Positions 1-5,806 of a stretch of DNA of 7,718 bases are shown piece after piece. Positions within the stretch are counted from its first letter, which is position 1. Every line of letters begins with the position of its first letter. The stretch comes from Betaproteobacteria bacterium (lineage in GTDB: Bacteria > Pseudomonadota > Gammaproteobacteria > Burkholderiales > SG8-39): positions 1 to 7,718 of the forward strand of contig JAABRB010000159.1 of the NCBI GenBank assembly GCA_011391185.1, written 5' to 3'. The translations under genes were made by a program, and so were the position numbers. The notes under the pieces are model-generated. The model made no database searches. It was not told the DNA's origin and saw only the letters and a list, made by a program, of their open reading frames with translations.

Positions 1-67
1 ACACGATCCCCGCCGGATCGCAGTGCGAAAATCGCACGGGTTGATCGTGTTCAAAAACTTTGCTCAT
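1..67 (-). CDS. Acyl-CoA thioesterase, hotdog fold (4-hydroxybenzoyl-CoA thioesterase family), N-terminus only
   Basis: Reading the minus strand from the ATG at 67-65 gives 22 intact codons that run off the left edge with no stop. Residues 11-22 read VRFSHCDPAGIV. This is the signature of the 4-hydroxybenzoyl-CoA thioesterase/YbgC-type hotdog family, in which the Asp of the CDPAGIV motif is the catalytic acid; here it is residue 17, the usual position. Family members are about 130-150 residues, so roughly 85% of the gene is missing. They hydrolyse acyl- or aroyl-CoA thioesters in the cytoplasm. No purine-rich ribosome binding site precedes the ATG (the bases upstream are pyrimidine-rich), so the start rests on the family's usual N-terminal length. 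The gene follows the DUF1116 gene in the same direction, separated by 166 bases holding a repeat pair. Whether it shares the transcript is unknown. Confidence 0.8.
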   Translation of the reverse strand, partial: MSKVFEHDQPVRFSHCDPAGIV

Positions 68-103
68 TTGGAGTGAGTGGTAAGAAAGAGGAAGAGAAGA
101 GTT

Positions 104-215
104 AACCACCCCGTCTGCTTCGCAGCCACCCCTCCTTGGAAAGGAGGGGAAGGTTTAAGGCTATATCCCCTCCTTTTCAAGGAGGGGTGCCGGGCGAGCG
201 CCCGGCGGGGTGGTT
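104..215. repeat. Inverted pair of two-hairpin palindromic repeat units, AACCACCCC ends outermost
   Basis: One unit runs rightward from AACCACCCC (104-112); the second is its inverse, ending in GGGGTGGTT (207-215). Each unit holds two hairpins. In the first unit these are CTGC-TTC-GCAG (115-125) and CCCCTCCTT-GGA-AAGGAGGGG (129-149). In the second they are CCCCTCCTT-TTC-AAGGAGGGG (167-187) and GCCGGGCG-AG-CGCCCGGC (189-206). The 9-base outer ends can also pair, so the whole element could fold as a branched structure. It starts 19 bases past the stop of the DUF1116 gene and ends 37 bases before the thioesterase start. It could therefore act as a terminator, RNA-end stabiliser or attenuator. 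No T-run follows the hairpins in the direction of transcription, so a standard intrinsic terminator is not shown. The same unit recurs at 2503-2615. Confidence 0.9.
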
Positions 216-233
216 CTGCGACCCCCGAACTCC

Positions 234-1667
234 TTACACGCCAAGCGTCGCGGCGAGCGCGGACACCGCTTGGGTGAAGCAGGCCATCGGCGCGCGCACG
301 ATGCCCGCGCCGATCTGGCCCAGTCCGGCCTTCTTGTGCGCGATGCCAGTCGTGAGCACCGGGCGGATGCCCGTGTCGACGACCTTCCGGATGTCGATGC
401 CGGCGGGTGCGCCGGCGAAGTCCAGGTTGGGCAATGACATCGTGGGGTTGCGCGTCCAGGCGATGTGACCCATTTCCCGCGAGTAGCCGATTGCTTCCGC
501 GACGCTGCCCCCGACCAGCTTCACGAGCGCCGGCGACGCGGCGAGCGATTGCCCGCCGAACCCCGCCGTCTCGCAGATTGCGCTGTCGCCGAGGTCCGGA
601 TTCGAGTCAGCCTGCTTGAATCCCGGAAAGAACAGGCCGACCGGCGTATCGGACGGCGCCTCGAACCAGCGCTTGCCAAGCCCGCTCACGCGAATCGCGG
701 TGGTCACGCCATTGCGGGCGATTGCCGTCACGATGCTCGCGTCCTGGACGCCGTGCGCGGCATCCATGATGGCCTTCGACGAGGCCATGGAAAGGTTGAG
801 GAAGAACTGCGAATTGGCGGCGATGAACGCGAGCGACTCGTGGGCTTTTGCGCGCTCGAAATCCGATGCGACGAGCGCCGGCGCCAAGGCCATGAAAAAG
901 AGCGCGGTCGCCGCGGCGTTTCGACTGTGCACCTCGTCTCCCATGAGGAGCGCCTGCGACTGGATGTACTTCAGGTCGATGCCGTCCGGGACGTTCTTCA
1001 ACGCCGCCTTCACCGCCGGCGCCAGCACTTCCGCGATCCACTGCAACCGTGCGATCACATCGGGGCTGTACGCGCCGAAGCGCAGCACCTTGCCAATGCC
1101 CTCGCTGAAATTGGAGTAGGCGGAGTTGCCGTGCGTGCCGTTCTTCACGACGTACACGGGCATCGACCGGGAGATGACCCCTGACATCGGCCCGACCGCA
1201 TTGCGGTCATGGCACTGCGCGAACGGGATCTTTCCGCCGGCGAGCAGTGCGCGCGCCTCTTCCGGCGTTTTCGCCCAGCCTTCATAGAGCACCGCGCCGG
1301 TCATCGAACCCTGCATCGGCTCGCACATCTCTTCCCAGGGAACCGGGGCCCCCGCGTGCAGCAACGTCCGATCCATGTCCGGCCAGACTTCATGCGCCCT
1401 GAGCGCCACATCGACCAGGCGTGGCTGGGCGGAGAACATCCGGGAGGTCGCCTTCTCGTTGGCGCGGTCGATGCGTGCGCCCGGCGAATCCGGGTCCGTC
1501 TTGTCGCCCAGCAGGTTCGCGAGCTGCCACGCGAGCGCGGCATCGCCGTCCCCGGCAGGACGCCAATCGATCTGCACGACGGACTTGCCTTTGCCGAGCA
1601 CGCTGTCCGCAAACTCGCTGATGCCCACATTGAGGACTGCGAGCTCTTCGTCGAGGAAATGGCTCAT
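234..1667 (-). CDS. DUF1116 protein, AllG/YlbE-like subunit of an oxamate-type carbamoyltransferase
   Basis: The 477-residue product matches the DUF1116 family throughout, with CHDRNAVGPM (152-161), MGDEVHSRN (242-250), RVSGLGKRWF (326-335), NPDLGDSAICET (356-367) and GIAHKKAGLGQIGAG (441-455). Its E. coli homologue YlbE (AllG) is, from memory, a subunit of oxamate carbamoyltransferase with FdrA (AllF) and YlbF (AllH), which exchanges a carbamoyl group between oxamate/oxalurate and phosphate. I chose the ATG at 1667 because the TGA of the upstream DUF2877 gene overlaps it as ATGA, a typical translational-coupling arrangement; the open frame reaches 1793, but that extra part is Arg-rich and lies inside the upstream gene. 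The protein is longer than E. coli YlbE (about 419 residues as I recall). The extra N-terminal stretch, about 55 residues with VLNVGISEFA and VVQIDWRPAG, resembles the C-terminal tail of E. coli FdrA. Family membership is firm; the exact substrate is not. Confidence 0.9.
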   Translation of the reverse strand: MSHFLDEELAVLNVGISEFADSVLGKGKSVVQIDWRPAGDGDAALAWQLANLLGDKTDPDSPGARIDRANEKATSRMFSAQPRLVDVALRAHEVWPDMDRTLLHAGAPVPWEEMCEPMQGSMTGAVLYEGWAKTPEEARALLAGGKIPFAQCHDRNAVGPMSGVISRSMPVYVVKNGTHGNSAYSNFSEGIGKVLRFGAYSPDVIARLQWIAEVLAPAVKAALKNVPDGIDLKYIQSQALLMGDEVHSRNAAATALFFMALAPALVASDFERAKAHESLAFIAANSQFFLNLSMASSKAIMDAAHGVQDASIVTAIARNGVTTAIRVSGLGKRWFEAPSDTPVGLFFPGFKQADSNPDLGDSAICETAGFGGQSLAASPALVKLVGGSVAEAIGYSREMGHIAWTRNPTMSLPNLDFAGAPAGIDIRKVVDTGIRPVLTTGIAHKKAGLGQIGAGIVRAPMACFTQAVSALAATLGV

Positions 1668-2494
1668 TGTCGGTGTCCCAGTGTTCCTGTCAGTCCCAGT
1701 ATCAGTCCGGCGAGCATGTCCCAGCCCGACGAGTGTCCAATGGGGACGAGCATGCGCGCCGCGGTGACGGCGGCGGCGTGGTCGCCCGCACAAAGCGCGC
1801 GGGCGAGTGCCGCCAGTGATGCAAAGCTTTCGCCGGCCATGAGATCAGCGAAAAGTGCCGCGCTGATCTCGTTGCTGCGATCGACGATGTCCGTCGCCAG
1901 CTGCCGGGCGATAGTGGCCCATACCTCGTGGTCGCCCTCGACACGTGCCGCGAGGAGCTTTGCGAACAGCGTGGCGCCCACCAGATCGTCGCCGGAGGGT
2001 GTGAGACCCGTGCCGAGCCCGAGCAGCGGATAGGCGGCGCGGTAGGTCGCCGCGGCGTCATTGACGCGCAGCGCAGCGGCGAGCCGCACGACGTGCGGTA
2101 CGCAGGCGTCGAGCGGAAACGGCGGCATCTCACCGGTGAGCAGCATCCCCAAGCCGCTCGCATCGCCGATCGCGTGAAGATCGGAAACCAGCTCGGCACA
2201 CCCTGCGCGCGCCCGCGCGAGCGATTCCGCGTCGGCGGGGGGAACGGCGCACGCCGCGCGCTCTGCAGGCGGCAGCACGCCGAAGCGCATGCCCCCGCCG
2301 GGCGTCACGGGCACATCGAGAAGCACCGCGCGCGGGTGCGCAGTCGACAGGCGGTTTCCCACCCAGATCAATTCGCCCGCGGCCCGCAAGTAGGTCGATC
2401 CGGGAAAAGCGGGAATCGTCTCCGCATGCCCACGGCTTCGCTCGAGCGCCGCGCGCGCCCGGGTGCCGATGGTCACCACGCGGTGGTCGATCAT
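1664..2494 (-). CDS. DUF2877 protein, AllH/YlbF-like subunit of an oxamate-type carbamoyltransferase
   Basis: The product is 276 residues, close to E. coli YlbF (AllH, about 270). The family signature is GLGTGLTPSGDDLVG at 159-173, a glycine-rich loop ending in an acidic pair; a second conserved stretch is GHSSGWDMLAG (253-263). No signal peptide or membrane segment is seen, so it should be cytoplasmic. E. coli AllH works with FdrA and AllG in oxamate carbamoyltransferase; the same partnership is inferred from the neighbours here. I chose the ATG at 2494 (MIDHRVVTIGTR). The frame stays open to 2575, but those 27 extra codons translate the palindromic repeat and are not conserved protein. The 2494 start has an excellent ribosome binding site donated by that repeat. 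The TGA overlaps the next gene's ATG by four bases. The 156-base gap from carbamate kinase, filled by repeats, is the only break inside the four-gene block. Confidence 0.88.
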   Translation of the reverse strand: MIDHRVVTIGTRARAALERSRGHAETIPAFPGSTYLRAAGELIWVGNRLSTAHPRAVLLDVPVTPGGGMRFGVLPPAERAACAVPPADAESLARARAGCAELVSDLHAIGDASGLGMLLTGEMPPFPLDACVPHVVRLAAALRVNDAAATYRAAYPLLGLGTGLTPSGDDLVGATLFAKLLAARVEGDHEVWATIARQLATDIVDRSNEISAALFADLMAGESFASLAALARALCAGDHAAAVTAARMLVPIGHSSGWDMLAGLILGLTGTLGHRQ

Positions 2495-2499
2495 TTCTT

Positions 2500-2510
2500 C
2501 CTCCCCTCCT
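2500..2510 (-). promoter_or_regulatory. Ribosome binding site of the DUF2877 gene, made from repeat sequence
   Basis: Read on the minus strand, 2510-2500 is AGGAGGGGAGG, lying 5 bases (nearer GGAGG) to 10 bases (AGGAGG) before the ATG at 2494. The AGGAGGGG portion is the 3' arm of the repeat hairpin spanning 2503-2523. It fixes the start at 2494 rather than 2575. If the hairpin forms in the mRNA, it would hide part of this site. Confidence 0.75.
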
Positions 2511-2615
2511 TTTGAAGGAGGGGTGGCTGCAAAGCAACCAGGGTGGTTCGCGGCACGGATCGAAGCCTGAACCACCCCGCCTGCTCCGCGGGCACCCCTC
2601 CTTGAAAAGGAGGGG
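2503..2615. repeat. Inverted pair of the same two-hairpin repeat, CCCCTCC hairpins outermost
   Basis: The first unit reads leftward from GGGTGGTT (2541-2548) to the hairpin CCCCTCCTT-TTG-AAGGAGGGG (2503-2523). The second reads rightward from AACCACCCC (2570-2578) to CCCCTCCTT-GAA-AAGGAGGGG (2595-2615). Between end motif and outer hairpin each unit has a second, variable hairpin: GGTTGC/GCAGCC in the first unit (read on minus) and GCCTGC/GCGGGC in the second, each with one G-T wobble. The units point away from each other, the reverse of the pair at 104-215, and are separated by 21 unique bases. The element sits between the carbamate kinase and DUF2877 genes, inside the presumed operon, and touches the DUF2877 ribosome binding site. 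I saw no flanking target-site duplication. Confidence 0.9.
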
Positions 2616-2650
2616 AAGACCCGTTAACCCTCCGCGTCACTCCGCGCTCC

Positions 2651-3628
2651 TCACTTCGTGATCCTTGTCCCCGCCCGCCCGGCGAGCGCCTCGTCCAACC
2701 GCTCGAGCGACGTGATCAGCGCCTCGTGCCCGCCGCGGGCGAGGTAGTCGAGCGCCGCGGTGATCTTCGGCCCCATCGATCCGGGTGGAAACTGTCCGTC
2801 GGCAAGATGCTTGCGCGCCTCCGCGACGTTCATGCGGTCGATCTGACGCTCGCCGGGCTTGCCGAAGTCGAGCGCCACACGCTCCACCCCCGTGAGCATC
2901 ACCAGCGCGCCCGCGCCGATCTCCGCGGCGAGCAGGGCGCTCGTCATGTCCTTGTCGATCACGGCCGGCACGCCGGTCATCGCCCCGTCCACGCCGGCGA
3001 TGACCGGAATGCCCCCGCCTCCACATGCAATCGGGATCACGCCGGCAGCAAGCAGCGCCTCGAGCGCCGCCGTATCGAGAATCCGCTTCGGCAGCGGCGA
3101 GGGGACGACGCGCCGCCAGCCGCGCCCCGAGTCCTCCACGAACTGCCACCCGGTCTCTGCCGCAAAGCGATTCGCTTCCTCCTCCGAAACGAATTTTCCG
3201 ACGGGCTTGGTCGGATTCGCGAACGCAGGGTCCTGCGCGTCGACCTCGACCTGGGTGACGATTGTGGTCACGGGTGTCGCAATTCCGTGTCGTGCAAGCA
3301 CGTTCGCAAGGGTCTGCTGAAGCATGTAGCCCATGCCGCCCTGCGAATGCGCGACGCAGACGTCCATCGGCATCGGGACCATCTCCCGCGAAGTGCGCGC
3401 CATCCGCAGCAGAATGTTTCCGACGACCGGCCCGTTGCCGTGCGTCAGGACCACCCGGTACCCTGCACGGAACACCTGAACCAGCCGTTCGCAGGCGGTG
3501 GCCATCAGCGCAAGCTGTTCGTCGGCGGTTCCCTTGATGTCCGGCGGGTAGACGGCGTTTCCACCGATCGCTACCACGATCAGCCGCGGGTCGCTCTTCA
3601 TGGTGCGCGCATCTCTCACGTCAATCAC
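2651..3628 (-). CDS. arcC: Carbamate kinase (AllK/YbcF-like)
   Basis: This amino-acid-kinase-fold enzyme catalyses carbamoyl phosphate + ADP <-> ATP + carbamate, the latter decaying to CO2 and NH3. Family motifs are in order: VVAIGGNAV (18-26), THGNGPVVGN (62-71), QGGMGYMLQQ (96-105), RRVVPSPLPKRI (172-183), IACGGGGIPV (200-209), VIDKDMTSALLA (223-234) and PPGSMGPKI (281-289). Length is 325 residues from the GTG at 3628, or 316 from the ATG at 3601; the family is usually about 300-317. I list the GTG because it overlaps the FdrA stop as GTGA, suggesting coupled translation. The ATG start (MKSDPRLIVV) is about as plausible, as neither has a strong ribosome binding site. No other arginine deiminase genes are present, so the likely source of carbamoyl phosphate is the adjacent FdrA/AllG/AllH-like complex. 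In E. coli the equivalent ybcF is the last gene of the block; here it is second. Confidence 0.93.
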   Translation of the reverse strand: MIDVRDARTMKSDPRLIVVAIGGNAVYPPDIKGTADEQLALMATACERLVQVFRAGYRVVLTHGNGPVVGNILLRMARTSREMVPMPMDVCVAHSQGGMGYMLQQTLANVLARHGIATPVTTIVTQVEVDAQDPAFANPTKPVGKFVSEEEANRFAAETGWQFVEDSGRGWRRVVPSPLPKRILDTAALEALLAAGVIPIACGGGGIPVIAGVDGAMTGVPAVIDKDMTSALLAAEIGAGALVMLTGVERVALDFGKPGERQIDRMNVAEARKHLADGQFPPGSMGPKITAALDYLARGGHEALITSLERLDEALAGRAGTRITK

Positions 3629-5193
3629 GATTTGATGCTGACGGAGCGGGCGGCGACGGCACTTGCCGCCACCCGGGCCGCGGCGGTCGAGCTCGAGACG
3701 ACATTGACGCCGGATTCGCGCAACGCGCGGCTTTGCGCCGAGAGATTTTGTGGGTCGTCCTCGGTTCCGCAGACGAAGCCGACGAGGATGATGTGTCGGC
3801 CGCCGCGCGTCGCGACCGCCCGGGCCGCACGGATCGCCGGAGCCAGTGCGCCTGCCGGATCGGGATGCGATCCATATCCGAGCACGATATCCAGCAGGAT
3901 CAGTGCCGTTTCGGGATCACGCGCCTCCGCGACGAGCCGCTCGCCGCGCACCATGTGGTCGATCATCGGATGCGGGCGGCCGATGGTGAACTCGTCGGCA
4001 CCCAGGTCGATGAGGCAGTGCGACACGCTGGGCGCACGATCGGGAATCTCGCGCGACTTGTCGAGCGGCGCATTCGACCACGAAAGGACGCCGGCGGCGC
4101 GCAGCACGAGCTGCGCTTCGGTGCAGAATGTGCCGCCCGAGTACAGCCCGCGCACGTAGCGCTGGGTCTTTGCGAGCATCGAGAGCTCGGCCGGCAGCGT
4201 GGCCGTTCCATCGAGCATGGACTGCGCCGCCTGGTAGGCGCCGGTCGTCGCCAGCGCCACGGCCGCGGTTGCCGCTTCCTCGAGCGTTGCCACCACCGTC
4301 ACGTTTCCGCGGGTCTTCAATCCCGTCGCACCGAGAAACAGCACGACGACCGGCTTCCCCGCGTGCGACGCACTGTCGAGCACCTGGTCCGCCACGGACT
4401 TTGCCGGCGGCTTGGAGACGATGACGATGACCTTGGTGCTCGCGTCGGCGGCGAGCATCGCGAACGCCCGCTTGAGCGTGACGCCTCCGACCGCATCGAG
4501 CACGTCACGACTGCCCGTGCCGATGGCGTGCGAGACGCCCTGACCGAGCTGGTGAACGAGCGTGGTCACCTGCTGGATTCCGGTGCCGGACGCGCCGACA
4601 ATTCCGATCGCGCCGCGCCGAACGGCATTGGCAAATCCGAGCGGCACGCCGCCGAGTATCGCCGTGCCGCAGTCCGGCCCCATCACCAGCAGCCCCTTCT
4701 TCTCCGCCACCGCCTTGATCGCGCATTCCTGCGCGAGCGGCACATTGTCGCTGAACAGGAAGACATGCAGGCCGCGCTTGAGCGCCTTGAGGGCCTCCGC
4801 GGCGGCGTACGGACCGGGCACCGAGATCTGTGCGAGCGTGGCGTGGCCCGCGCCTTCAAGCGCCATCGCGATGGAACGCGGCGCGATCGCTGTGGTGGAT
4901 TGTGCCGGACCGACGGCCGCATCGCCTGCAAGCAGACGCTCCGCCTCCTGAATGGCTTCGTCTGCTTCGCGCTGGGTACTCGCCTCGACAGCGATCAGCA
5001 GATCACCGGGCTTAGTCGCGCCAAACCGCGCATCGAGCATTCCGGCGCTTTCGAGGATCGCCTTGTTCGCTGGCGTGCCCATCACCAGTGTCGCGCGCGA
5101 CACGCCGTGCCGCGCGGCGATCTGCTGCGCGACGCGCATCAGCGCAACGGAGTCCTTGTAATAGCCGGGTTTGACTGCGGCAGAAGCGGGCAC
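3625..5193 (-). CDS. fdrA: FdrA family protein (AllF-like subunit of an oxamate-type carbamoyltransferase)
   Basis: The 522-residue product follows E. coli FdrA closely: YYKDSVALM (11-19), MGTPANKAILE (38-48), FSDNVPLAQE (147-156), GLLVMGPDCGTAI (167-179), IGIVGASGTGIQ (196-207), VSKPPAKSV (259-267), DLGADEFTIGRPHPMID (396-412) and LLDIVLGYGSHPDPAG (433-448). The fold relates to the succinyl-CoA synthetase alpha subunit (CoA-binding-type Rossmann domain plus ligase domain). I see no GHAGA phosphohistidine motif, consistent with a role other than acyl-CoA synthesis. From memory, E. coli FdrA is now AllF, part of oxamate carbamoyltransferase. The start is a GTG (5193) with GAGG five bases upstream; an in-frame TAG at 5235 and no nearer start limits extension. 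The stop overlaps the carbamate kinase GTG. E. coli FdrA is about 555 residues; the roughly 45-residue tail missing here resembles the N-terminus of the DUF1116 protein. Exact substrate is inferred only. Confidence 0.93.
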   Translation of the reverse strand: MPASAAVKPGYYKDSVALMRVAQQIAARHGVSRATLVMGTPANKAILESAGMLDARFGATKPGDLLIAVEASTQREADEAIQEAERLLAGDAAVGPAQSTTAIAPRSIAMALEGAGHATLAQISVPGPYAAAEALKALKRGLHVFLFSDNVPLAQECAIKAVAEKKGLLVMGPDCGTAILGGVPLGFANAVRRGAIGIVGASGTGIQQVTTLVHQLGQGVSHAIGTGSRDVLDAVGGVTLKRAFAMLAADASTKVIVIVSKPPAKSVADQVLDSASHAGKPVVVLFLGATGLKTRGNVTVVATLEEAATAAVALATTGAYQAAQSMLDGTATLPAELSMLAKTQRYVRGLYSGGTFCTEAQLVLRAAGVLSWSNAPLDKSREIPDRAPSVSHCLIDLGADEFTIGRPHPMIDHMVRGERLVAEARDPETALILLDIVLGYGSHPDPAGALAPAIRAARAVATRGGRHIILVGFVCGTEDDPQNLSAQSRALRESGVNVVSSSTAAARVAASAVAARSVSIKS

Positions 5194-5296
5194 GGTAACC
5201 TCATTCAGCCGGCAGGCGCGCGCTGCCCCCGGCTAATCCAGTATGCCATACGTGTCGCCGCGCGGGCCGCGTGCCCGCACGCGGCGGGCACCGAGC
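5194..5296 (-). promoter_or_regulatory. VOC-fdrA intergenic spacer with two hairpins and a small palindrome
   Basis: This 103-base gap is the longest without repeats among the catabolic genes. Twelve bases past the VOC gene's end is a perfect stem, GCCGCGTGC-CC-GCACGCGGC (5266-5285). It has no T-run after it, so it may slow transcription or protect an mRNA end rather than terminate. Next is GTATGCCATAC (5241-5251), an inverted 4-3-4 sequence shaped like a small regulator's operator. Just before the fdrA ribosome binding site (GAGG, 5199-5202) is a bulged hairpin at 5207-5234 (AGCCGGCAG pairing with CTGCCCCCGGCT). I see no convincing -35/-10 pair. A regulatory role is possible but unproven. 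Confidence 0.35.
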
Positions 5297-5761
5297 TTAC
5301 GCCGGAAGATCGGACGCCATCAGCTCCGGAACGATCCCGTTTTCGATCGCCTCGGCGTTTGCGAAATTGAGCTCGATCTTCACGCCGTTCGGATCGATCA
5401 GAAACAGCTGGTACAGGCCCTGATCGTTCACCATGCGCTGCCGGAACTCGATCGCGCGGCTGCGCAGATGGGCGATCGTCTCCGGAAGCCCGTGGCAGCG
5501 GAACGCGATGTGGTCGACGACCCCGCTGCCGAAATCGGCCTGCGATTCCTGTCCGTTGTAGCGCATCCGGTTTTCGCTCACATTGGTGCCGCCCTGGGTG
5601 ATATGCAGCACATCATGACCGTCCAGATACATCCACTGCACCGGAAACCTGAAATCCGGCGTGTAGCCGCGCGTCAGGCCGAGCACGTGCTCGTACCAGT
5701 CGCACGTCGCCTGGAAATTAGTCGTTTGAACCAGGAAATGCTCAAGTTTCGTCAGGGGCAT
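5297..5761 (-). CDS. VOC family protein (glyoxalase / extradiol dioxygenase superfamily)
   Basis: The 154-residue protein has two beta-alpha-beta-beta-beta modules typical of the vicinal oxygen chelate fold, with conserved positions LEHFLV (6-11), WYEHVLGL (22-29), VLHIT (51-55), VDHIAFRC (82-89) and FLIDPNGVKIELNF (120-133). His8, His53, His84 and Glu130 are candidate metal ligands, so an active metal site is likely. The family covers glyoxalase I, fosfomycin resistance proteins, methylmalonyl-CoA epimerase and ring-cleavage dioxygenases, and the sequence alone does not pick one. The start at ATG 5761 begins at the normal first strand (MPLTKLEHF), but no clear ribosome binding site precedes it. 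It lies 45 bases after the FAH-family gene, likely co-transcribed. Beside an FAH enzyme a ring-cleavage, isomerase or lyase step on a keto acid is reasonable, but this is inference. Confidence 0.85.
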   Translation of the reverse strand: MPLTKLEHFLVQTTNFQATCDWYEHVLGLTRGYTPDFRFPVQWMYLDGHDVLHITQGGTNVSENRMRYNGQESQADFGSGVVDHIAFRCHGLPETIAHLRSRAIEFRQRMVNDQGLYQLFLIDPNGVKIELNFANAEAIENGIVPELMASDLPA

Positions 5762-5806
5762 TGACGGAAACCCGGTCGTGGATCGGTTGCGCGCGTGCGA
5801 ATCAGC

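Noticed and set aside
1..50. Nested inverted repeat (ACACGATC...GATCGTGT around GTGCGA-AAA-TCGCAC) that looks like a terminator or regulatory hairpin
   Set aside because: It falls inside the start of the thioesterase gene and is accounted for by its codons; no T-run supports a terminator.
77..468. Short plus-strand open frames containing HPVCFAATPPWKGG-like or PPFQGGVPGERPAG-like peptides
   Set aside because: They translate the palindromic repeat and the antisense of the DUF1116 gene. Such peptides are common repeat artefacts.
1668..1793. N-terminal extension of the DUF1116 gene to 1793
   Set aside because: The added part is Arg-rich, overlaps the DUF2877 gene and shows no family similarity; the ATGA overlap supports 1667.
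2495..2575. N-terminal extension of the DUF2877 gene to 2575
   Set aside because: The added 27 codons come from the repeat (NHPGCFAATPPSKGG), while the ATG at 2494 has an ideal ribosome binding site and normal family length.
104..2615. CRISPR-like array or transposon ends
   Set aside because: Only two separated inverted pairs exist, without regular spacers, a transposase gene or visible target duplications.
2726..5370. Long plus-strand open frames (477 and 545 residues) opposite carbamate kinase and FdrA
   Set aside because: Arg/His-rich composition, no recognisable motifs and exact opposition to well-recognised genes mark them as high-GC antisense shadows.
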